A stretch of 64,000 nt of DNA from Streptomyces longispororuber (GTDB lineage Bacteria > Actinomycetota > Actinomycetes > Streptomycetales > Streptomycetaceae): the NCBI RefSeq assembly GCF_014656095.1, contig NZ_BNBT01000014.1, positions 1 through 64,000 of the forward strand. Direction: 5' to 3'. Within the stretch, counting starts at the first letter, position 1. Each line of letters opens with the position of its first letter. Made by a program: the position numbers and the translations under genes. Of the stretch, positions 9,614-17,990 are shown one piece after another. The notes beneath the pieces were generated by a model. The model worked only from the letters and a program-made list of their open reading frames with translations. It was not told the origin of the DNA and searched no databases.

Positions 9614-10011
9614 GGGCTTGAGCTCCTGGCGGGGGGAGGTCGGGACAGGGGGCGGGCAGTACGGGATACCGGACAGGTGGACCAGGTGGGCCAGGTGGCC
9701 GCGGTCATCACCCGTGCGGACAAGGAGGAGACCCCTGACCGTATGACGCCCGGTGCCCCGGTAGCAATCTTCCGTGACGCTCATCACCGCATACAGGGGC
9801 AAAGGTCACGTATCTTCGGCGGGCCGTTCCGGGTGCCTGATCGCTCCGGGGCGCGTGCTCCCCCCGGGACACCTGGCCCGTCCGGGACACGGGGTGTGGC
9901 CTCGCCGCCGTCGGGCCCGCGTGCGATCCACCAGTCGAAACGGGCGGGCGCCCGGGCCCCGCCGTCGCGTAGATTGCAGATCCAGCAGCACCGGGACCAT
10001 TGGGGAAGCAC
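9614..10011. other. Divergent intergenic region, transferase / proB
   Basis: About 400 bases. It has a short run of three CAGGTGG units (period 9, near 9676-9702) and, toward proB, a -10-like TAGATT at 9970-9975 that would give a leader of about 30 nt for proB. I could not assign a -35 element or a transferase promoter with confidence. Confidence 0.35.
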
Positions 10012-11133
10012 GTGACCAGGCAGGGCGTGGCAGAAGCTCACCGAGTCGTCGTCAAGGTGGGGTCCTCCTCGCTGACCACCGCGTCCGGCGGCCTCGACGC
10101 GGACCGCGTCGACGCCCTGGTGGACGTGCTCGCCAAGCACCGCGGCGGCGGCGAGCGGGAGATCGTCCTGGTGTCCTCGGGCGCTATCGCCGCCGGGCTC
10201 GCGCCGCTCGGGCTGCGCCGCCGCCCCAAGGACCTCGCCCGCCAGCAGGCCGCCGCCAGCGTCGGCCAGGGCCTCCTCGTGGCCCGCTACACGGCCTCCT
10301 TCGCGCGCTACGGCGTCCGCGTCGGCCAGATCCTGCTCACCACCGACGACACCAGCCGCCGCGCCCACCACCGCAACGCCTCGCGCACCCTCGACAAGCT
10401 CCTCGCCATGGGCGCCCTGCCCGTCGTCAACGAGAACGACACCGTCGCCACCGACGAGATCCGCTTCGGCGACAACGACCGGCTCGCCGCCCTCGTCGCC
10501 CACCTCGTCCGCGCCGACCTGCTGGTGCTGCTCTCCGACGTCGACGGCCTGTACGACGGCGACCCCGCGGCCGCGGGCACGTCCCGCGTCGCCGAGGTGC
10601 GCGGCCCCGCCGACATCGCGCACGTCAAGATCGGCAGCGCGGGCAAGGCGGGCGTCGGCACCGGCGGCATGGTCACCAAGGTCGAGGCGGCGAGGATCGC
10701 GGCCGCCGCGGGCATCCCGGTCGTGCTGACCTCCGCGAGCCACGCCTCGGACGCCCTCGCGGGCCGGGACACGGGCACGTACTTCCACCCCACCGGGCGC
10801 CGCTCGGCGGACCGCCTGCTCTGGCTCCAGCACGCCTCCGCGCCCCGGGGCGCCCTCACCCTCGACGAGGGGGCCGTCCGCGCGGTCGTCGAGGGCCGGA
10901 AGTCGCTGTTGCCCGCGGGCATCGCCGCCGTGGAGGGCGACTTCACCGCGGGCGACCCCGTGGAGCTGCGGGACCCCGCCGGGCGGTCCTTCGCGCGCGG
11001 CCTGGTCACCTTCGACGCCAAGGAGCTGCCCCGCCTCCTCGGCCGCTCCACGCGCGAGCTGGCCCGCGAGCTCGGCCCGGCGTACGAGCGCGAAGTGGTG
11101 CACCGCGACGACCTGGTCCTTCTGCAGCCGTGA
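10012..11133 (+). CDS. proB: Glutamate 5-kinase
   Basis: 373 residues; phosphorylates glutamate in the first step of proline synthesis. It has an amino-acid-kinase domain (VVVKVGSSSLTT near residue 11, VSSGAIAAGL, NENDTVATDEIRFGDND, GTGGMVTK) followed by a C-terminal PUA domain (about 285-370). The start chosen is GTG 10012, with GGGGAAG just upstream; TTG 10000 is a longer in-frame option. proA lies 970 bases downstream with one small gene between them, so proB and proA are not a tight operon here. Confidence 0.95.
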   Translation: MTRQGVAEAHRVVVKVGSSSLTTASGGLDADRVDALVDVLAKHRGGGEREIVLVSSGAIAAGLAPLGLRRRPKDLARQQAAASVGQGLLVARYTASFARYGVRVGQILLTTDDTSRRAHHRNASRTLDKLLAMGALPVVNENDTVATDEIRFGDNDRLAALVAHLVRADLLVLLSDVDGLYDGDPAAAGTSRVAEVRGPADIAHVKIGSAGKAGVGTGGMVTKVEAARIAAAAGIPVVLTSASHASDALAGRDTGTYFHPTGRRSADRLLWLQHASAPRGALTLDEGAVRAVVEGRKSLLPAGIAAVEGDFTAGDPVELRDPAGRSFARGLVTFDAKELPRLLGRSTRELARELGPAYEREVVHRDDLVLLQP

Positions 11134-11440
11134 GCCGGGGCGGGCCGGCACCGGAGGCCGTCGCACCCCGGGCCCTGGGATGCCCCGGACCGTGACCCCG
11201 TGCGGCCGGAACGCCCGCTCCCGCGCACCCGCGTACGCCCCGCCCCCGGCCGCACCTGGGGGGAATCCGGCCGAAAACAGGCGCGAACGCCGGCACGGGG
11301 GCGGCCCGCCCGAGGGGAAACTCAGCAAAATCGCCCCGCGAGACCGCTTGTGCTGCTCAACTTTGTGGCAAGGCAGTTCCGCACGACCGTCGCGTCGTCA
11401 CCGTCGCGTGTCCGCACACCACTGGTTGAAGGAGGCCGTC
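11134..11440. other. Intergenic region proB / 11441 gene
   Basis: 307 bases. The first 180 are G+C-rich without pattern; around 11320-11375 there is an A/T-richer patch with ACTTTGTGG, probably promoter sequence for the next gene. I considered a ydaO-type riboswitch because of the GGGGAAACTC-like piece but the conserved core is not there. Confidence 0.3.
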
Positions 11441-11950
11441 GTGAGACGAGTGCGCCCAGGGGCGGCGTCCCGCGGGCCGGCTGAGCGCGCCCTGACGAGC
11501 GTCGCCGCGGGGGCGACGTACGCCGGGGACGCGCGCGAGGACGACCGGGAGCCGCGAGCGCGCGAGACGGACGAGGGCCCCGGGGAGACAGCCGGTGAGC
11601 AGCCCCAGGTGCCGCGCCTGTGGCACGTCACCCTGAGCGTCTCCGGCGCCCGCACCCCCCTCCAGGAGATCCGGCGGGGCCTCGAACAACTCGCCCACGA
11701 CCACCCCTTCCTGCTGACCAGCAGATACGCCCACGACCACGCGGAGATCCGCTACTGGGAAGAGGCCCGCGACCTGCACGACGCCGCCGCGGTCGCGCTG
11801 CGCCTGTGGGGCGAGCACCGGCAGACGGCCCGGCTCCCGCCCTGGGAGATCGTCGGGCTGGAAGTGATCGACCGCGACACCTACCACCAGCGGATCGCGG
11901 AGGGCTACGGCCCGCTGCCCGCGACACCGGTGGGCGTCCACCCGTTCTGA
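11441..11950 (+). CDS. Conserved hypothetical protein
   Basis: 169 residues, starting at GTG 11441 with a strong GAAGGAGG RBS; the upstream extension of the same frame is rejected. Residues 1-56 are charged and disordered (Arg/Glu/Ala). Residues 57-169 look like a compact alpha/beta domain: LWHVTLSVSG, then ARTPLQEIRRGLEQLAHDHPF, a His-rich RYAHDHAEIRYWEE, and PPWEIVGLEVIDRD. I do not recognise a function. Its place between proB and proA looks like a conserved streptomycete arrangement rather than an insertion. Confidence 0.75.
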   Translation: MRRVRPGAASRGPAERALTSVAAGATYAGDAREDDREPRARETDEGPGETAGEQPQVPRLWHVTLSVSGARTPLQEIRRGLEQLAHDHPFLLTSRYAHDHAEIRYWEEARDLHDAAAVALRLWGEHRQTARLPPWEIVGLEVIDRDTYHQRIAEGYGPLPATPVGVHPF

Positions 11951-12093
11951 CCGGGACGGAAGCCGGGCCCGGCGCCGCGCGGAGGTGACCGGCGCGCTCC
12001 GGCGGGCGACCCGCCGCCGACAACCCGGACCTGGCCGGAACCGGCCACGTCTCGCGGAGCGGAACGCGCGCCGGCCGTCCACCGGCACGGGGT

Positions 12094-12099
12094 TACGCT
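12094..12099 (+). promoter_or_regulatory. -10 element of proA (leaderless)
   Basis: TACGCT ends exactly 6 bases before the proA ATG, so transcription should start at or next to the start codon. There is no Shine-Dalgarno sequence. The same geometry recurs before many genes in this window. Confidence 0.6.
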
Positions 12100-12105
12100 G
12101 CCCTC

Positions 12106-13392
12106 ATGACCGCGCCGCTCTCCCCGTACGACAACCTGACCCCGGTCGCGCAGGCGGCCTACCGCGCCCGCGCCGCCGCGCAGCAGCTCGCGCCGCTGCC
12201 ACGGGCCGCGAAGGACGACGCGCTGCTCGCCATCGCCGACGCCCTCGAAGTGCGCACCGCGGAGATCGTCGAGGCCAACGCCGAGGACGTCGAGCGCGCC
12301 CGCGCGGCCGGCACCGGCGAGGCGATCGTCGACCGGCTCACCCTCACCCCCGAGCGCGTGCGGGCCATCGCCTCCGACGTACGGGACGTGGTCGCCCTGC
12401 CCGACCCGGTCGGCGAGGTCGTCCGCGGCTCCACCCTGCCCAACGGCATCGACCTGCGCCAGGTCCGCGTCCCGCTCGGCGTCGTCGGCATCATCTACGA
12501 GGCCCGGCCGAACGTCACCGTGGACGCCGCCGCCCTCTGCCTGAAGTCCGGCAACGCGGTCCTGCTGCGCGGCTCGTCCTCGGCGTACGCCTCCAACACG
12601 GCGCTCGTACGGGTGGTGCGCGACGCCGTCGGCGGCGCCGGGCTGCCCGCCGACGCCGTGCAGCTCGTGCCCGGCGAGAGCCGCGACTCCGTGCGCGAGC
12701 TGATGCGCGCCCGCGGCCTCGTCGACGTCCTGATCCCGCGCGGCGGCGCCTCGCTGATCAGGACCGTCGTCGAGGAGTCCACCGTGCCCGTGATCGAGAC
12801 CGGCACCGGCAACTGCCACGTCTACGTGGACGCGCACGCCGACCTGGACACCGCCGTCGAGATCCTCGTCAACTCCAAGGCCCACCGCGTCAGCGTCTGC
12901 AACGCCGCCGAGACCCTCCTGGTCCACCAGGACATCGCCGACGCCTTCCTGCCGCGCGCCCTCGACGCGCTCGCCGAGGCGGGCGTCACCGTGCACGCCG
13001 ACGAGCGCGTCCAGGCGTACGCCCCCGGCTCGAAGGCCACCGTCGTGCCCGCCACCGCCGAGGACTGGGAGACCGAGTACCTCTCCCACGACATCGCGGC
13101 GGCCGTCGTCGACACCCTGGAGCAGGCCGTGGAGCACATCCGGCTGTGGACCTCCGGCCACACCGAGGCCATCGTCACCACCTCGCAGCAGGCCGCCCGC
13201 CGGTTCACCCAGCTCGTGGACTCCACGACGGTCGCCGTGAACGCCTCGACGCGGTTCACCGACGGCGGCCAGTTCGGCTTCGGCGCCGAGATCGGCATCT
13301 CGACGCAGAAGCTGCACGCGCGCGGACCGATGGGGCTGCCGGAGCTGACCTCGACGAAGTACATCGTCACGGGCGACGGCCACGTGCGCTGA
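12106..13392 (+). CDS. proA: Glutamate-5-semialdehyde dehydrogenase
   Basis: 428 residues, NADPH-dependent reduction of glutamyl phosphate in proline synthesis. It is an aldehyde-dehydrogenase-fold protein with [20 protein letters not shown] and GSSSAYASN, and catalytic Cys265 in [29 protein letters not shown] and the C-terminal [14 protein letters not shown] are family signatures. ATG 12106 follows a TACGCT -10 by 6 bases, suggesting a leaderless mRNA. It works with proB upstream. Confidence 0.97.
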   Translation: MTAPLSPYDNLTPVAQAAYRARAAAQQLAPLPRAAKDDALLAIADALEVRTAEIVEANAEDVERARAAGTGEAIVDRLTLTPERVRAIASDVRDVVALPDPVGEVVRGSTLPNGIDLRQVRVPLGVVGIIYEARPNVTVDAAALCLKSGNAVLLRGSSSAYASNTALVRVVRDAVGGAGLPADAVQLVPGESRDSVRELMRARGLVDVLIPRGGASLIRTVVEESTVPVIETGTGNCHVYVDAHADLDTAVEILVNSKAHRVSVCNAAETLLVHQDIADAFLPRALDALAEAGVTVHADERVQAYAPGSKATVVPATAEDWETEYLSHDIAAAVVDTLEQAVEHIRLWTSGHTEAIVTTSQQAARRFTQLVDSTTVAVNASTRFTDGGQFGFGAEIGISTQKLHARGPMGLPELTSTKYIVTGDGHVR

Positions 13393-13534
13393 CCCACCCG
13401 CGGGCGGGGCCCGCGCGGGGGAGCCCCGGGCCGCGGCCCGGACGTGGGGGCCCGGCGTGAAGGGCCCGCGCCCGGGCGGCCCGCGCGTGGGGGGTCACAA
13501 CCCCTGAATTCCCTTTGCGTCTGCCCAAATCGAC

Positions 13535-13555
13535 CCTCCAGGTCTACGCTGGAGG
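13535..13555. repeat. Inverted repeat over promoter/start of 13557 gene
   Basis: CCTCCAG (13535-13541), 7-nt spacer, CTGGAGG (13549-13555), overlapping the -10 TACGCT (13545-13550) and ending one base before GTG 13557. It could be an operator. As the presumed transcript starts at the GTG, a leader hairpin is less likely. Confidence 0.45.
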
Positions 13556-13556
13556 C

Positions 13557-14186
13557 GTGCCGGAGGACGTGGGGGGCACGCCGTTCACCGACGGCGGGGA
13601 GCCCGACGACGACCGCGACCACGGGGGTGCGGACGACGCGTTCGCCTCCGTGGTCTTCGACGAGGACTTCGTACGCGCCGCGGAGATCCACGAGCCCACC
13701 GCCGTGGAGCGCCTCCTCGCCGCAGCCCAGGAGCGCGCCGAGGCCGAGGCCCGCCGCGCCCGCGCCCGCCGCCCCGGCCCGGACGCCGGGGACACCCCCG
13801 ACGACGACTTCGACGACTACGCCTACGACGGATACGGCCCGGACGGCGCCCTGTTCGCCCGCGACGGCGCGTTCGACGACCTCGACGACGCCGAGCTGCT
13901 GGAGGACGGCCGCGGCCGCTACGGCCGGCGCGGCAAGATCCGCTGGCACCGCCCCGTGGCCTGGATGCTCGCCCTCCTGATGGGGGTCGGCATGGTCGCC
14001 TTCGCCTTCGCCGCGGTGTACCGGGGCGCGTCGAACGGCCGCTCGGACCGCATCCCCCCGCCCGCCACCACCGAGGTCGAGCAGACCACCGGCGCGGACG
14101 GCCCGGGCACCGGCGAGGCGGGCGGGCCCTCCGCGTCGGCGGAGTTCGGCCGCCCGGCCGTGCCCGCGGAGCCCCGCACCCCCTGA
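13557..14186 (+). CDS. Membrane-anchored protein, paralogue 1
   Basis: 209 residues, type II topology predicted: an acidic cytoplasmic part, one TM segment at about 133-158 (PVAWMLALLMGVGMVAFAF) and a short Pro/Thr/Gly-rich exterior. Residues 25-45 carry SVVFDEDFVRAAEIHEPTAV, almost the same as a motif in the next gene, so the two are tandem paralogues. The start is GTG 13557, 6 bases after TACGCT, probably leaderless; GGAGG lies too close to act as an RBS. Asp/Tyr-rich FDDYAYDGY repeats follow the motif. Function unknown. Confidence 0.72.
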   Translation: MPEDVGGTPFTDGGEPDDDRDHGGADDAFASVVFDEDFVRAAEIHEPTAVERLLAAAQERAEAEARRARARRPGPDAGDTPDDDFDDYAYDGYGPDGALFARDGAFDDLDDAELLEDGRGRYGRRGKIRWHRPVAWMLALLMGVGMVAFAFAAVYRGASNGRSDRIPPPATTEVEQTTGADGPGTGEAGGPSASAEFGRPAVPAEPRTP

Positions 14187-14274
14187 CGCACCCCCGGGAA
14201 ACCGGCCCGTGAGCTCGGTGAACACGCCGACGCCGCCGGTGAGTTGGCGTCAGAACTTGTCGAGTACGAGGGCG

Positions 14275-14302
14275 TTTACCGCGCGGCCCGGAGACCTACC
14301 CT
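14275..14302 (+). promoter_or_regulatory. Promoter of 14309 gene (leaderless)
   Basis: TTTACC (14275-14280), 16-bp spacer, TACCCT (14297-14302), then 6 bases to ATG 14309. It has the same -10-to-start spacing as the upstream paralogue. Confidence 0.6.
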
Positions 14303-14308
14303 GAAGGT

Positions 14309-15370
14309 ATGGGCGGGCCAGGAGAACCACCTGCGGGGACACCCGAGGGCGCTCCCGGGGGTGAGGACGAGTACCGATCCGTCGTCTTCGACGAGTCGTT
14401 CGTCCGCGCTGCGCGATTACAGGAGTTCTCCGCGCGGGAGCGCATGGGCGACCACGCCCGTGCCGTGCGCCGCAGGCCGGGCCCGCACCGCGGGCTCTCC
14501 CGGCAGGTCGTGATCCTCGTCGTCCTCATCACCGTCGCCTTCGGCACCGCCCTGTACATGGGCGTGCGCCAGCCCTACGACAGCCCCGCCGCCCACCGGC
14601 CCGAGCCGCTGCGCATGACCGTCATCCCGCTCGCCCCGCAGGGCCGCGTGCCCGGCGCCGAGAAGGCCGCCGACCTGTTCGCGAGGAGCCCCGCCGCACA
14701 GTTCGGCACCGGCGCGGGCGGCATCGCCCTGCCCGCCGCCCGGCGCACCGAGCACTTCACCGAGGACCAGGTCGTCGCCGCCCTCACCACCGCCAAGGAC
14801 TACCTCGTGGAGTCCTCGCTCGCCCCGGACGTGCTCCGCGGCCGCTCCGTGCGCTCCGCCCGCGTGCTCCTCGACCCCGCCCAACTCGACCAGTTCGACC
14901 GGAGCTTCGCGCACCCGGCCGCCGACGGACGGCACGCGCCCACCGGCTGGCTGGTGCGGTTCGACCCGGCGAGGACGGCGCTCGCCGACCCGGGCGTGCG
15001 CGTGCACGGCTCGCTGCGCGTCAGCGAGACCGCCAAGGACACCCTCGACGTGGCCTCCGACCACACCTTCGTCTACGCGCTGCGGCCCGCGGGCGCCCCC
15101 CGCGCCCCTGCCTCGCTGTTCACGGTCCGCCGCGAGCTGCACTTCCGCTTCGACCGCGACGACCTGCGCATGCACCAGGCCGAGCTGCTCGTCTCGTACG
15201 TCCAGGCCGGGCCGCTCGCCTGCGCCGGTGACACCACGCACCACCTGCGGCCGCTGCTCGCGGGCGAGAAGGCCGGGGCGGCGGGACCCGCGGGCACCGA
15301 CCCGTTCGCGACGGGCCGGGCGACGGCGCTGTGCGGCACGCTGGCGGGGGCGGCCCAGCCGAGGGTGTAG
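14309..15370 (+). CDS. Membrane-anchored protein, paralogue 2, TTA codon
   Basis: 353 residues: a 60-residue cytoplasmic part with SVVFDESFVRAARLQEFSAR (shared with the preceding gene), one TM segment (about 67-90, QVVILVVLITVAFGTALYMG) and an extracytoplasmic domain of about 260 residues containing two late Cys. Leu37, inside the shared motif, is encoded by TTA (14417-14419), the rare codon read by the bldA tRNA, so full expression may wait for development. Paralogue 1 has no TTA. The start is ATG 14309, leaderless by position. Family and activity unknown to me. Confidence 0.75.
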   Translation: MGGPGEPPAGTPEGAPGGEDEYRSVVFDESFVRAARLQEFSARERMGDHARAVRRRPGPHRGLSRQVVILVVLITVAFGTALYMGVRQPYDSPAAHRPEPLRMTVIPLAPQGRVPGAEKAADLFARSPAAQFGTGAGGIALPAARRTEHFTEDQVVAALTTAKDYLVESSLAPDVLRGRSVRSARVLLDPAQLDQFDRSFAHPAADGRHAPTGWLVRFDPARTALADPGVRVHGSLRVSETAKDTLDVASDHTFVYALRPAGAPRAPASLFTVRRELHFRFDRDDLRMHQAELLVSYVQAGPLACAGDTTHHLRPLLAGEKAGAAGPAGTDPFATGRATALCGTLAGAAQPRV

Positions 15371-15383
15371 CCCGGCGGTGCAG

Positions 15384-15416
15384 CCCGGCGGGGCGGGGCG
15401 GGGTCGGCCCGCCGGG
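15384..15416. terminator. Terminator between convergent genes
   Basis: Perfect CCCGGCGGG / CCCGCCGGG stem (9 bp) in the 88-base gap between the 14309 gene and the minus-strand protease gene. Confidence 0.6.
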
Positions 15417-15458
15417 CCCGGGGGCGGCGCGGCGCGTCGGGTTCGCTCCTCGCCTTCG

Positions 15459-16529
15459 CTACTCGCCGCGGTCCGCCGGGCCGCCGCCCTGCCCCGTGAA
15501 CCGGCCGCGCAGCTTGCCGCCCAGGTCGCCCGCGCCCCCGGCGATGTCGGCGACGAGCTTCATCAGCGGGTCCTTGCTGCCGCGCACGTCGTCCGCGTAC
15601 GCCGACGCCGACTGCCGGAACGAGTCGGTGACGGAGGTGTCCTTGTCCTCGTCGCGGCGCGGGTAGTGGCCGTCCATGAGCCGCTGGTAGTCGCGGCTCT
15701 CGGCCCACTTCTTCAGCTCGGCGGCGCGCACCGTGGTGAAGGGGTGCGAGCGCGGCAGCACGTTCAGGATCTTCAGCACGGAGTCGCGCAGATCGCCCCC
15801 GGCCTCGTACTCCTCGGCCTGCTCCAGGAACGCGTCCACGTTCATCTCGTGCAGGTGGTTGCCGCCCGCGATCTTCATCAGGCCGCGCATGGACGCCTGG
15901 AGGTCCTGGCCCACGAGCAGGCCCGCGCGGTCCGCCGACAGCTCCGACTTGCGGAACCACTCGCGCAGCGCGGTCACGATCGCCATGATCGCCACGTTGC
16001 CGAGCGGGATCCACGCCACCTTCAGCGCGAGGCCCGTCAGGAACAGCAGGATCGTGCGGTACACGGAGTGGCCGGACAGGGCGTGACCCACCTCGTGGCC
16101 GACGACCGCGCGCATCTCCTCCTCGTCGAGCAGCTCGACCAGGCCGGTGGTGACCACGATGATCGGCTCGTCGAGGCCGATGCACATCGCGTTCGGTTTC
16201 GGGTCCTGCGTGACGTACATCGGCGGGACCTTCTCCAGGTCCAGGATGTAGCAGGCGTCCCGCAGCATGTCATTGAGGTGCGCGAACTGGGCGTCGGACA
16301 CGCGCACGGAGTCCGACAGGAACAGCAGCCGCAGACTGCGCTCGGGGAGCAGCCCGCTGAGCGCCTTGAAGACCGTGTCGAACCCGGTCAGCTTGCGCAG
16401 GGCCACCAGGGCCGAGCGGTCCGCGGGGTGCTCGTAGGCCCGGGAGGAGATGCCCGGGAAGCGCCTGCGCTGCCGGCTCGGCACGCTCTCCTGGCCGCTG
16501 CCCGTGTCGCCGTGGTTGCCGTTGGTCAT
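15459..16529 (-). CDS. M48-family membrane metalloprotease
   Basis: 356 residues. Zinc protease motif HEVGH at 145-149 in AVVGHEVGHALSGH, a downstream Glu ligand region (SELSADRAG) and hydrophobic segments just after HEVGH (TILLFLTGLALKVAWIPLG). This is the HtpX/Oma1-like architecture, acting at the inner face of the membrane, probably in quality control. The start is ATG 16529 with GGGGGATG upstream. A -10 TAGGCT (minus strand, 16576-16581) faces the divergent promoter of the small gene at 16628. The C-terminal ~100 residues are a charged tail. Confidence 0.88.
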   Translation of the reverse strand: MTNGNHGDTGSGQESVPSRQRRRFPGISSRAYEHPADRSALVALRKLTGFDTVFKALSGLLPERSLRLLFLSDSVRVSDAQFAHLNDMLRDACYILDLEKVPPMYVTQDPKPNAMCIGLDEPIIVVTTGLVELLDEEEMRAVVGHEVGHALSGHSVYRTILLFLTGLALKVAWIPLGNVAIMAIVTALREWFRKSELSADRAGLLVGQDLQASMRGLMKIAGGNHLHEMNVDAFLEQAEEYEAGGDLRDSVLKILNVLPRSHPFTTVRAAELKKWAESRDYQRLMDGHYPRRDEDKDTSVTDSFRQSASAYADDVRGSKDPLMKLVADIAGGAGDLGGKLRGRFTGQGGGPADRGE

Positions 16530-16589
16530 GCCGCATCCCCCATGTCGTGTCCTTCCTGCCCCCGAGACGGTCCCCAGCCTAGGCGGAGA

Positions 16590-16595
16590 TACCGT
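16590..16595 (+). promoter_or_regulatory. -10 element for the 16628 gene
   Basis: TACCGT, about 30 bases before the RBS AGAAGGAG. It lies back-to-back with the minus-strand -10 (AGCCTA, 16576-16581) of the protease gene. Confidence 0.45.
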
Positions 16596-16627
16596 GACAG
16601 GGCAGCGCACAGAAGGAGTCATCCGCC

Positions 16628-16780
16628 ATGGAGCACATCTCACCCGCCGACGCCCTCACCCTGGCCGCCCACGCGGCCGACAAGCAGGGCCCGGGCAACC
16701 TGCTCCGCATCGTCCTGATCGTGATGGTCGTCGGCTGCGTCCTGGTGGGCTGGCTGCTCCTCCGCGGTTACCGGAAGTGA
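16628..16780 (+). CDS. Small single-pass membrane protein
   Basis: 50 residues, MEHISPADALTLAAHAADKQ then a TM helix LLRIVLIVMVVGCVLVGWLL and a basic RGYRK end, so N-out or N-in with a positive cytoplasmic tail. AGAAGGAG precedes ATG 16628 by about 10 bases. It is too short for domain assignment, but the RBS, composition and codon use support a real gene. It is divergent from the M48 protease and 128 bases before another tiny membrane protein. Confidence 0.65.
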   Translation: MEHISPADALTLAAHAADKQGPGNLLRIVLIVMVVGCVLVGWLLLRGYRK

Positions 16781-16908
16781 CCTGACGGTTCCGGGGGAGG
16801 GTCGCGCCGGGGGCCCGCCCGGCAGGGCGACGTGAGCCCCGACACGCCCCCCGCTTACGATGGCCCCAGTCTTTATCCCGATCCCACACCGGATAGGTCC
16901 TGCTGACG

Positions 16909-17073
16909 ATGAGCCTCCACAGCACCGCCGCCCAGCTTGTCACCCTCGCGAACGAGGGCGGCGAGCACGGTGGCAACCACGAAAGCCTCAGCCCCTACGT
17001 CACCGGCGGCGGCGCCCTCGTCGTCCTGCTCCTGCTGCTGTGGATCACCACGCGCTTCAACCGCGACCGCTGA
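16909..17073 (+). CDS. Small single-pass membrane protein
   Basis: 54 residues: a polar N terminus (MSLHSTAAQLVTLANEGGEH), a Gly hinge, a TM helix GGALVVLLLLLWITT and a basic RFNRDR end. Its layout is like the preceding 50-residue protein although the sequences differ. There is no clear RBS; TAGGTCCTGCTGACG precedes ATG 16909. Function unknown; its place before nadD is probably conserved in the genus. Confidence 0.62.
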   Translation: MSLHSTAAQLVTLANEGGEHGGNHESLSPYVTGGGALVVLLLLLWITTRFNRDR

Positions 17074-17172
17074 GCCGCGGCTGAGCGCCGGCCGGCGGCC
17101 GAGTGCCGCCGCCACCCCGGCCGCCCGGCCGTCCTGACGCGGGCCGCGGCGGTCGCCCTGCCGATCCGCAGG

Positions 17173-17279
17173 GCCGCCGTACCGACGCGTACGGCCGTCG
17201 TACCGACCCGTACAGCCCGGTCGTGCCGACGCGTACCGTCGCCGCACTGACCCGTACGGCCGCCGTACTGACCCGTACG
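17173..17279. repeat. Five tandem 21-bp repeats before nadD
   Basis: Units of GCCGYCGTAC(C/T)GACSCGTACG at 17173, 17194, 17215, 17238 and 17259. The third unit is 23 bp, which breaks any reading frame, so this is not a repeat peptide. Each unit holds CGTAC on both sides of GAC, so each is itself partly palindromic. Confidence 0.8.
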
Positions 17280-17323
17280 GCTGACGGCGGGGCCGCCCGT
17301 CCGGGCCGGTAGTGTCTGCACGC

Positions 17324-17974
17324 ATGGGAGAGCAGGACATGCCTACCGGCCCGCGGAGCGGACCGGGCACCGGCCCGGCGAGCGCCGCCAAGCGCCGTCT
17401 GGGCGTCATGGGTGGAACGTTCGATCCGATCCACCACGGACACCTGGTGGCGGCCAGCGAGGTCGCCGCCCAGTTCCACCTCGACGAGGTCGTCTTCGTG
17501 CCGACCGGGCAGCCGTGGCAGAAGAGCCACAAGAAGGTCTCGCCCGCCGAGGACCGCTATCTGATGACGGTCATCGCGACCGCCGAGAACCCGCAGTTCT
17601 CGGTGAGCCGCATCGACATCGACCGCGGCGGCCCCACGTACACCACGGACACCCTGCGCGACCTGCGCCGCCTCAACCCCGACACGGACCTGTTCTTCAT
17701 CACCGGTGCCGACGCGCTCGGCCAGATCCTCACCTGGCGCGACACCGAGGAACTGTTCTCGCTGGCCCACTTCATCGGCGTCACCCGCCCCGGCCACACC
17801 CTGGCCGACCCCGGCCTGCCCGCGGGCGGCGTCTCCCTGGTGGAGGTGCCCGCCCTCGCCATCTCCTCCACGGACTGCCGGGCCCGCGTCGCCAAGGGCG
17901 AGCCCGTCTGGTATCTGGTGCCCGACGGCGTGGTGCGTTACATCGACAAGCGCGAGCTGTACCGCGGCGAATGA
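17324..17974 (+). CDS. nadD: Nicotinate-nucleotide adenylyltransferase
   Basis: 216 residues; adenylates nicotinate mononucleotide in NAD synthesis. The nucleotidyltransferase signature [13 protein letters not shown] starts at residue 30; ITGADAL and the C-terminal ISSTDCR are also typical. The N-terminal ~27 residues are a Gly/Pro-rich extension. Start choice is uncertain: ATG 17324 sits 8 bases after TAGTGT (leaderless), while ATG 17339 has GGGAGAG in front. It heads a run nadD, LytR-like, rsfS, phosphatase in one direction, with a terminator before rsfS. Confidence 0.93.
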   Translation: MGEQDMPTGPRSGPGTGPASAAKRRLGVMGGTFDPIHHGHLVAASEVAAQFHLDEVVFVPTGQPWQKSHKKVSPAEDRYLMTVIATAENPQFSVSRIDIDRGGPTYTTDTLRDLRRLNPDTDLFFITGADALGQILTWRDTEELFSLAHFIGVTRPGHTLADPGLPAGGVSLVEVPALAISSTDCRARVAKGEPVWYLVPDGVVRYIDKRELYRGE

Positions 17975-17990
17975 GCCGAGAGGGGCACCG

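Noticed and set aside
11240..11440. ydaO (c-di-AMP) riboswitch before the 11441 gene
   Set aside because: Only short GGGGAAAC-like pieces match; the conserved core and pairing elements are missing.
17173..17279. CRISPR array
   Set aside because: Units are directly adjacent without unique spacers; the same holds for 32573-32660 and 42020-42139.
17103..17312. Small repeat protein (GRRTDAY/GRRTDPY) before nadD
   Set aside because: The 23-bp third repeat unit shifts the frame and there is no RBS, so the repeats are not maintained as codons.
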